Shown here in pieces: positions 59,511-64,000 of a DNA stretch of 64,000 nucleotides; within the stretch, counting starts at the first letter, position 1, and the number at the start of each line of letters is the position of its first letter. Position numbers and translations under genes: made by a program. Source of the DNA: Diphasiastrum complanatum. Lineage: Eukaryota; Streptophyta; Lycopodiopsida; Lycopodiales; Lycopodiaceae. The stretch lies in the NCBI GenBank assembly GCA_029204225.1, contig CM055097.1, positions 54,183,592 through 54,247,591 of the forward strand. Reading direction: 5' to 3'. Below the pieces are notes generated by a model, which was given only the letters and a program-made list of their open reading frames with translations, was not told the origin of the DNA and ran no database searches.

Positions 59511-60210
59511 CACGTAGGTTATTATCGTAGGATAATTAAATATTATGCCATAATAGTAACTCCTTTAACAAGTTTATTAAAAAAGTCTGTTGAGTACCAT
59601 TGGTCACAGGACCATCAGCAAGCTTTTAATCAATTAAAACAGTCATTAGTAGAAGCCACTAGAGTCAGACCTCCAAATTGGGCTAAAAATTCCATGTATA
59701 TGTAGACACATCATCGTTTGCAATAGGTGTAGTCTTTAGTCAGAAAGATGACCAATATATAGATTACTCAATTTATTATGTGGGTAGGCAACTCACTACA
59801 TTCGAAAAGAATTATTCCGCTATAGAACGAGAAGCACTAGGGATGATTTATTCAGTAAAGAAATTTAGACATTATCTTTTAGGATACCCTTTCGTTTTTC
59901 ACATAGATCACTACGCATTGAAACATTTAGTGAATAAACCTAATCTTTAGAGTAGGATAGCTAGATGTGTATTATTATTAGATGACTTTAATCATGAAGT
60001 AGAATTAAGCAGAGGCAAGGATCATCGAAATGCGGATTATATATCCCACCTCCAAATGAAAAATCAATTTGAACCCATTGATGAATTTTCGGATGAACAT
60101 ATAATGCATATCCAATCGGAAACATCAATTTATATGGACATTATTAACTTCTTACATGACTAGATTTATCTTGAACATTTCAATAAATAGCAAAAAAATG
60201 TTTTTCTTTC
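59511..60210 (+). pseudogene. Gypsy B RNase H and tether
   Basis: The frame from about 59700 reads VDTSSFAIGVVFSQKDD, TFEKNYSAIEREALGMIYS, KKFRHYLLGYPF and FHIDHYALKHLV. Stops are only TAG (59948, 60161, 60188), each where related pol sequences commonly have Gln. A frame change near 59690 separates it from the RT end (GHVGYYRRI). Confidence 0.8.
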
Positions 60211-60226
60211 AAAGGTAGGACGTTAT

Positions 60227-61377
60227 ATGATTGTAAGTAGAATATTGTATAAGTTAGGAGCTGACGATAGTCTCCGCCGATGTTTAGAACCAACCGAGAC
60301 GACCGCTGTAATAAGTGCATTACATGAGAAAGATTCGGGGGGTCACTATGCTCTTATAAACACTGCAAAAAAAAATTTTAATGCTAAATATTGGTGGCCT
60401 ACCGTCTATAGAGATGTTAAATTATTCATTCAAAGATGTGTTGCTTGTCAAAGGATGGGGAAACTCAGCTTCGCGACACATTGGCCGCTTACTCCAATTA
60501 TTCCCTTAGCACTCTTTGAGAAATGGGAGATAGATTTTGTAGGGCCTATCAAACCGATCACGTGTAAAGCTCGTCGTTGTTACATTCTCGTTGCCACGGA
60601 CTATGCTACCAAGATGGTAGAGGCCGAAGCCACAATTAAGAACGATGCTAAGACTGTAGCAAAGTTTTTATTCCAAAAAATTATCACGCGATATGGATGT
60701 CCCTTAGAACTCGTTAGCGATAGGGGAACCCATTTTCCTAATCAGACCATCGAGGCCATGTTGTCATATTTTTCTATTACACATCTCCAAACCACTCCGT
60801 ATAATCCAAAAGCAAATGGGCTTACGGAGCGGGCAAACAGAATTCTGTGTAAAATTTTGAATAAAGTAACGGAAACACATTCTTCTGATTGGGATCATAA
60901 GTTACCATCTGTCTTATGGGCATACAGAACTGCTAAAAAGATTACAACTAGGTAGACTCCATACTATCTTGTGTATGGAATGCATCCCATACTACCGATA
61001 GAATTCGAAGTTCCGACATTTTGCATTAGTAATGAAGAGCGAATGGATGAACACAATAGTCTCCGGGAGCGAATGATATCTTTGACGCAACTAGAAGAGG
61101 ATCGTCGTCTTTCATTAATCGAGACTGAACGAGTTCAGAATAAAAGAAAAGAAATTTTTGACCAATCCATTAAGAAAATAAAAATTAAACGAGGGGACTA
61201 CGTGCTTCTTATGATAACAAACACATGTTGTTTCCTGGAAAATTACATACCAGATGGATGGCACCGTATCAAGTCATAGAAGTTTTTAACAATGGATCAT
61301 TTCAGTTAGCCGATCTTCAAGGACATTTACTTGATGCTCGAGTAAATGGCTCAAGGGTGAAACGCTACTATGACTAA
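60227..61377 (+). pseudogene. Gypsy B integrase
   Basis: Zinc-binding LHEKDSGGHYAL with CVACQRMGK, the core WEIDFVGPIKP, LVSDRGTHF and NGLTERANR with D, D and E all kept, then VLWAYRTAKKITT, TAG 60953 and TPYYLVYGMHPILPIEFEVP. The C-terminal part ends NGSRVKRYYD with TAA 61375-61377, after a frame change near 61210. No chromodomain follows, which with the tRNA-Asp type PBS of its relative gypsy A fits a non-chromovirus (Athila/Tat-like) placement; that is inference. Confidence 0.88.
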
Positions 61378-62085
61378 TTTCTGATGCTTCGTACATTGTA
61401 TTCAGTTTCTAAAAACTGTCATTTTTGGTCCAATCGTTTTCACCGAAGTTTGCGAAAAACCCAACACCTTTGCATTCTTCACCCATATATGTTGTAGCAA
61501 AATTTTTGACACCTTTCTATTTTTGGTTCATTTTTTGCGAAAATGTCGAAACCCTCGCTTCATTTTTTCACTTTTTGTGAAAAACCCAACACCATATTGG
61601 AATATGGTATATTAAGTAGATCCACCATTATTAGAAAACATGAAAATTGCAACACTTCTACCTTCGCATTTTTCGGGATTTTCCTTCATTCCATTTTTGA
61701 CCTTCGGGATTTTGCGAAAAAAAAAATATAACATTTTGCCATAATGTTGCACATCGTTTTGCACATACCTTTTTCATCATGTTTTCATATCACTAGTACA
61801 GCCGAAGTTTGCGAAAAATCCGACACCTTCGTATTTTTCGCTGATACATTTTTTTGCCAATTATTTTCTCATACATTTTAACGAAAAAACCGACAGTCTT
61901 CACTTTCAATTTCACGCATTGTTACATAGATTGTGTATATTACTATTTTCGCAGTTCAAACTCACAAATAATGAGCTGAACTTGAGCGAAGCATTTGTAT
62001 ATTTTGCTTATCTATTTACTTATTTGTTTTTGTTTTGCAAAGGACACGCTTTCATTTAATATTAGTCTAATCCGTCGATTAGCTA
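61378..62085 (+). repeat. Gypsy B spacer with ttgcgaaaaa repeats
   Basis: Variants of tttgcgaaaaacccaacacc occur near 61450, 61570 and 61808, mixed with ttcgcatttttcgg pieces. No coding signal. It occupies the same place (between pol stop and accessory ORF) as the repeat spacer of gypsy A. Confidence 0.65.
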
Positions 62086-62090
62086 TATGA

Positions 62091-63955
62091 GTGCGAATTG
62101 AAGGACTTCTTCAGTTCGATCCATCAGTAATTCTTACTGATTTGTGCCATGAGCTAATCCGCAATTTGAGTGAAACAGAAGAAAGACAAATTTCCACCAC
62201 TGTCCGCAATCAAGAAATTATTATTACAGAAGGATTTTACTGTCGTGCCTTAGGTTTGCCTATGGACGACAATATGCCAGTTACAAAATCAGATTTCATC
62301 GCAGAGAGCGGAGTTTTCCAAGAAGAATCTTACCTTGAGAAACAAGGATATAAACTCTCTTACATCAGAGATCCCAATCTCAAAAGCTTTGTTCGCTTTG
62401 CTCTTATTTCTATCTTTTTACCAGAGCAAGAGTATACATCTCAAATACAAATATGGGATATCTGCTGAGAGCCTTGAATGGAGAGCCTATTGCCTTCAGA
62501 CTGATTGCTTTTAAGCAATTCTGTAAATTAGTAAAGATTAATCAGTTTTCCAAGCTTGGTTTGCAGATGGGTATCTTGTGTATGCATGCTGGTGTGCTAA
62601 CAGTGCAGGAAGACATCAGGATTGCACCAGTACTGCCAGAGCTAGCCCCTTCAGTGGAGGCTAAATCCCAGATGCAAGTATCAAAGGCAACCACTATAGC
62701 GAAGGCATCATCATCATCATCAAGCCAAGGAAGCTCGATGCGGATGTCTTCACCATCATCCCAATATACGCCATTGTCCAGTGCAGAGAAGAACAGGAAA
62801 GCAGAAGAAGAAGCAGAGGATGTTGCTGAGCAGGTGCAGAATCAAGTTGATATGCCGTAGGAGCCACCACCACAAAAAGAAGAACAGCTTTCTGATGTTC
62901 AATAGGAAAGCGGAAGTGACATCGAGGCACCAATCCTTGATGCCAAATTGTATAAAAAAAAATTTGGTACGATGCTGCCAAATACACAGGTGGTTATTCA
63001 GCATCTTGCTAGCTTAGAGAAAGTCTCCAGAAAGCTTGGCTCGAGGTATGATTCCCTCCAAGCAGACTTAATTCAGAAGGTTACAGAACTGGAGGAAATC
63101 AAGGCTGAGCTATCCTAAAAAAGCGAAGAGCTTGAAGCAGCCCAAGCAGAGCTGAGCAAGAAGGATTTAGCTGTTGAAGAGGCAAGAAGAAGACAAGACA
63201 CTACGCTAGAAGTATTGGAAGAGATGCAAGAGCAGTCCAATGCTTTCGAAAGCGAAAATCTATTGCTCAAACAGCATATTCAGGGCCTGCAGGCTTCTTT
63301 GCAGGAGGAGAGACGCATTCGAGCTACTCTCCAGAGTAGTAATGAGGAGCTGAATGACAAACTTAGCAATGCCTAGGACTCAGTTGCCCAACTGCAAAAT
63401 TCTGTAGATATGCTAAAAAGAGGCAACCAGATTTACAAGAGACAGGCCAAAGAGGCGATCTTATGGCGAATCAACACCGAAGTTACATTGGGAGCCTGCG
63501 TATCTCATGGTAGATACAGGATTGACCCAACAGCCTGGAAGGGAATTCAAGAAAGGGTGATCCAGACCTTCTAGCTGCAATATCTGCAACCACAGATGAT
63601 TGCTTATGAAAAATTATAAGAAGAGTTGGAAGAGGCTAAATTCCAATCAAGCCAAATGCAGATTTTTGAGGAGGAAGAACCAGCATAGTGTCAGGATCAG
63701 TCAATGTAGACAAATGAGCCAACCAAAGCTATATCAGGGAAGGCCATCCAAACAAACATCATCTACAAGCAAATCCAGAAGGATCAGGAGATGCAAACCG
63801 ATTCCAAGAAGGCTGCGAAGGTACAAACAATCAGTGTCACAGTTGTTGTAGACCAACCTGAGACACTAAGTATTATTCCACAACAAGTTGGGGCGTCGCA
63901 TAGTGGAGCTGTTGTAAACAAAAACAAGGTAGTGTATTCACTACTAAAGATATAA
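62091..63955 (+). pseudogene. Gypsy B accessory ORF: ALGLP domain plus long coiled coil
   Basis: The first part (62091-62450) has VILTDLCHELIRNLSETEER, YCRALGLPMDDNMPV and YIRDPNLKSFVRF. After one frame shift at about 62450 a single frame runs on to 63955: GYLLRALNGEPIAFRLIA, a Ser-rich linker (about 62710), then long heptad-rich helices (LEEIKAELS, LEVLEEMQEQSNAFESE, LQASLQEERRIRATLQ). In about 1.1 kb there are no indels, but eight internal stops: TAG 62858, 62903, 63374, 63572, 63686 and 63707; TAA 63116 and 63617. TAA 63953 may be the true end. A TGA lies just before 62091, so the start is uncertain. Homologous in order to the gypsy A accessory ORF. The role in the element is unknown; the position is where env-like genes sit in some gypsy elements, but no signal peptide or membrane segment is seen. 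Confidence 0.7.
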
Positions 63956-64000
63956 TTTCAGACATTTCAGCAAGAACTAACATTCTTTCTTCCACCCTTT

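Noticed and set aside
57143-63953. Variant genetic code with TAG and TAA read as Gln
   Set aside because: PTPMT1 is read cleanly with the standard code and ends in TGA, copia frames end normally at TAG, and gypsy B also has frame shifts. Decay of CAG codons explains the pattern better.
62453-63955. U-to-C RNA editing restoring CAG/CAA in the accessory ORF
   Set aside because: Such editing is known in plant organelles, not in nuclear transcripts; the setting here is nuclear with spliced genes and LTR elements.
62091-63955. Accessory ORF as a retroviral-type envelope gene
   Set aside because: No signal peptide, no membrane-spanning segment and no cysteine pattern of an envelope protein; it is mostly coiled coil.
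1-64000. tRNA or rRNA genes
   Set aside because: Only tRNA-complementary primer binding sites were found; no cloverleaf or rRNA core sequence was recognised by eye.

Overview
This window reads as nuclear DNA of a land plant. The evidence is a spliced plant-type PTPMT1 phosphatase gene, AT-rich introns with GT-AG borders, and dense Ty1/copia and Ty3/gypsy LTR retrotransposons with plant-type primer binding sites. I lean towards a seed-free plant such as a fern, because of the methyltransferase-like gene and retroelement families that look unlike common angiosperm ones. That is an impression only.

Left third (1-20 kb), genic. A minus-strand Cys/His-rich ORF (173-1171) carries one in-frame stop. 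A multi-exon plus-strand gene (2360-6089) encodes a beta-class N4/N6 DNA methyltransferase-like protein; motif I is clear but motif IV reads DFPT, and several frame breaks suggest a pseudogene or a poor assembly. The best gene of the window follows: a six-exon PTPMT1 (8269-15115, about 379 aa) with an intact HCKAGRGRS catalytic loop. From 15.1 to 23 kb there are only simple repeats, degenerate tandem repeats, a hairpin next to a 31-T run, and an old copia gag fragment.

Middle (23-37 kb). Copia element 1 (23236-29087) has both LTRs, a Met-type PBS, a PPT and a frameshifted polyprotein. Its 3' LTR is followed by a second PBS and leader. Then come an array of palindromes (29.62-29.94 kb), weak minus-strand ORFs, and a plus-strand divergent histone H3/CENH3-like ORF (32949-33659) behind a G-box cluster and TATA box. 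A block of broken minus-strand exon-like frames fills 35.4-37.1 kb.

Right half (37-64 kb), nested retroelements. Gypsy A lies on the minus strand (PBS 55581-55598; gag 55.5-54.3 kb; RT start 53.9-53.2 kb; rest of RT, RH and IN 42.0-40.0 kb; accessory ORF 38.9-37.2 kb). It is split by about 11 kb of inserted DNA. That insert is a copia 3 remnant whose two about 0.93-kb LTR copies face each other as an inverted repeat, and the left copy is split again by copia 2 (42988-49299, TSD acatg/gcatg). Gypsy B (plus, 56.67-61.38 kb) has two tandem retropepsin-like domains and is followed by an accessory ORF (62.09-63.95 kb) homologous to that of gypsy A.

Most notable: the shared accessory gene of gypsy A and B, an H3/CENH3-like ORF with a long tail, an N4-type methyltransferase-like gene in a plant, tandem duplicated protease domains, and a strong excess of TAG among nonsense codons in gypsy B (14 TAG, 3 TAA, 1 TGA by hand), as expected if methylated CAG sites decay to TAG.
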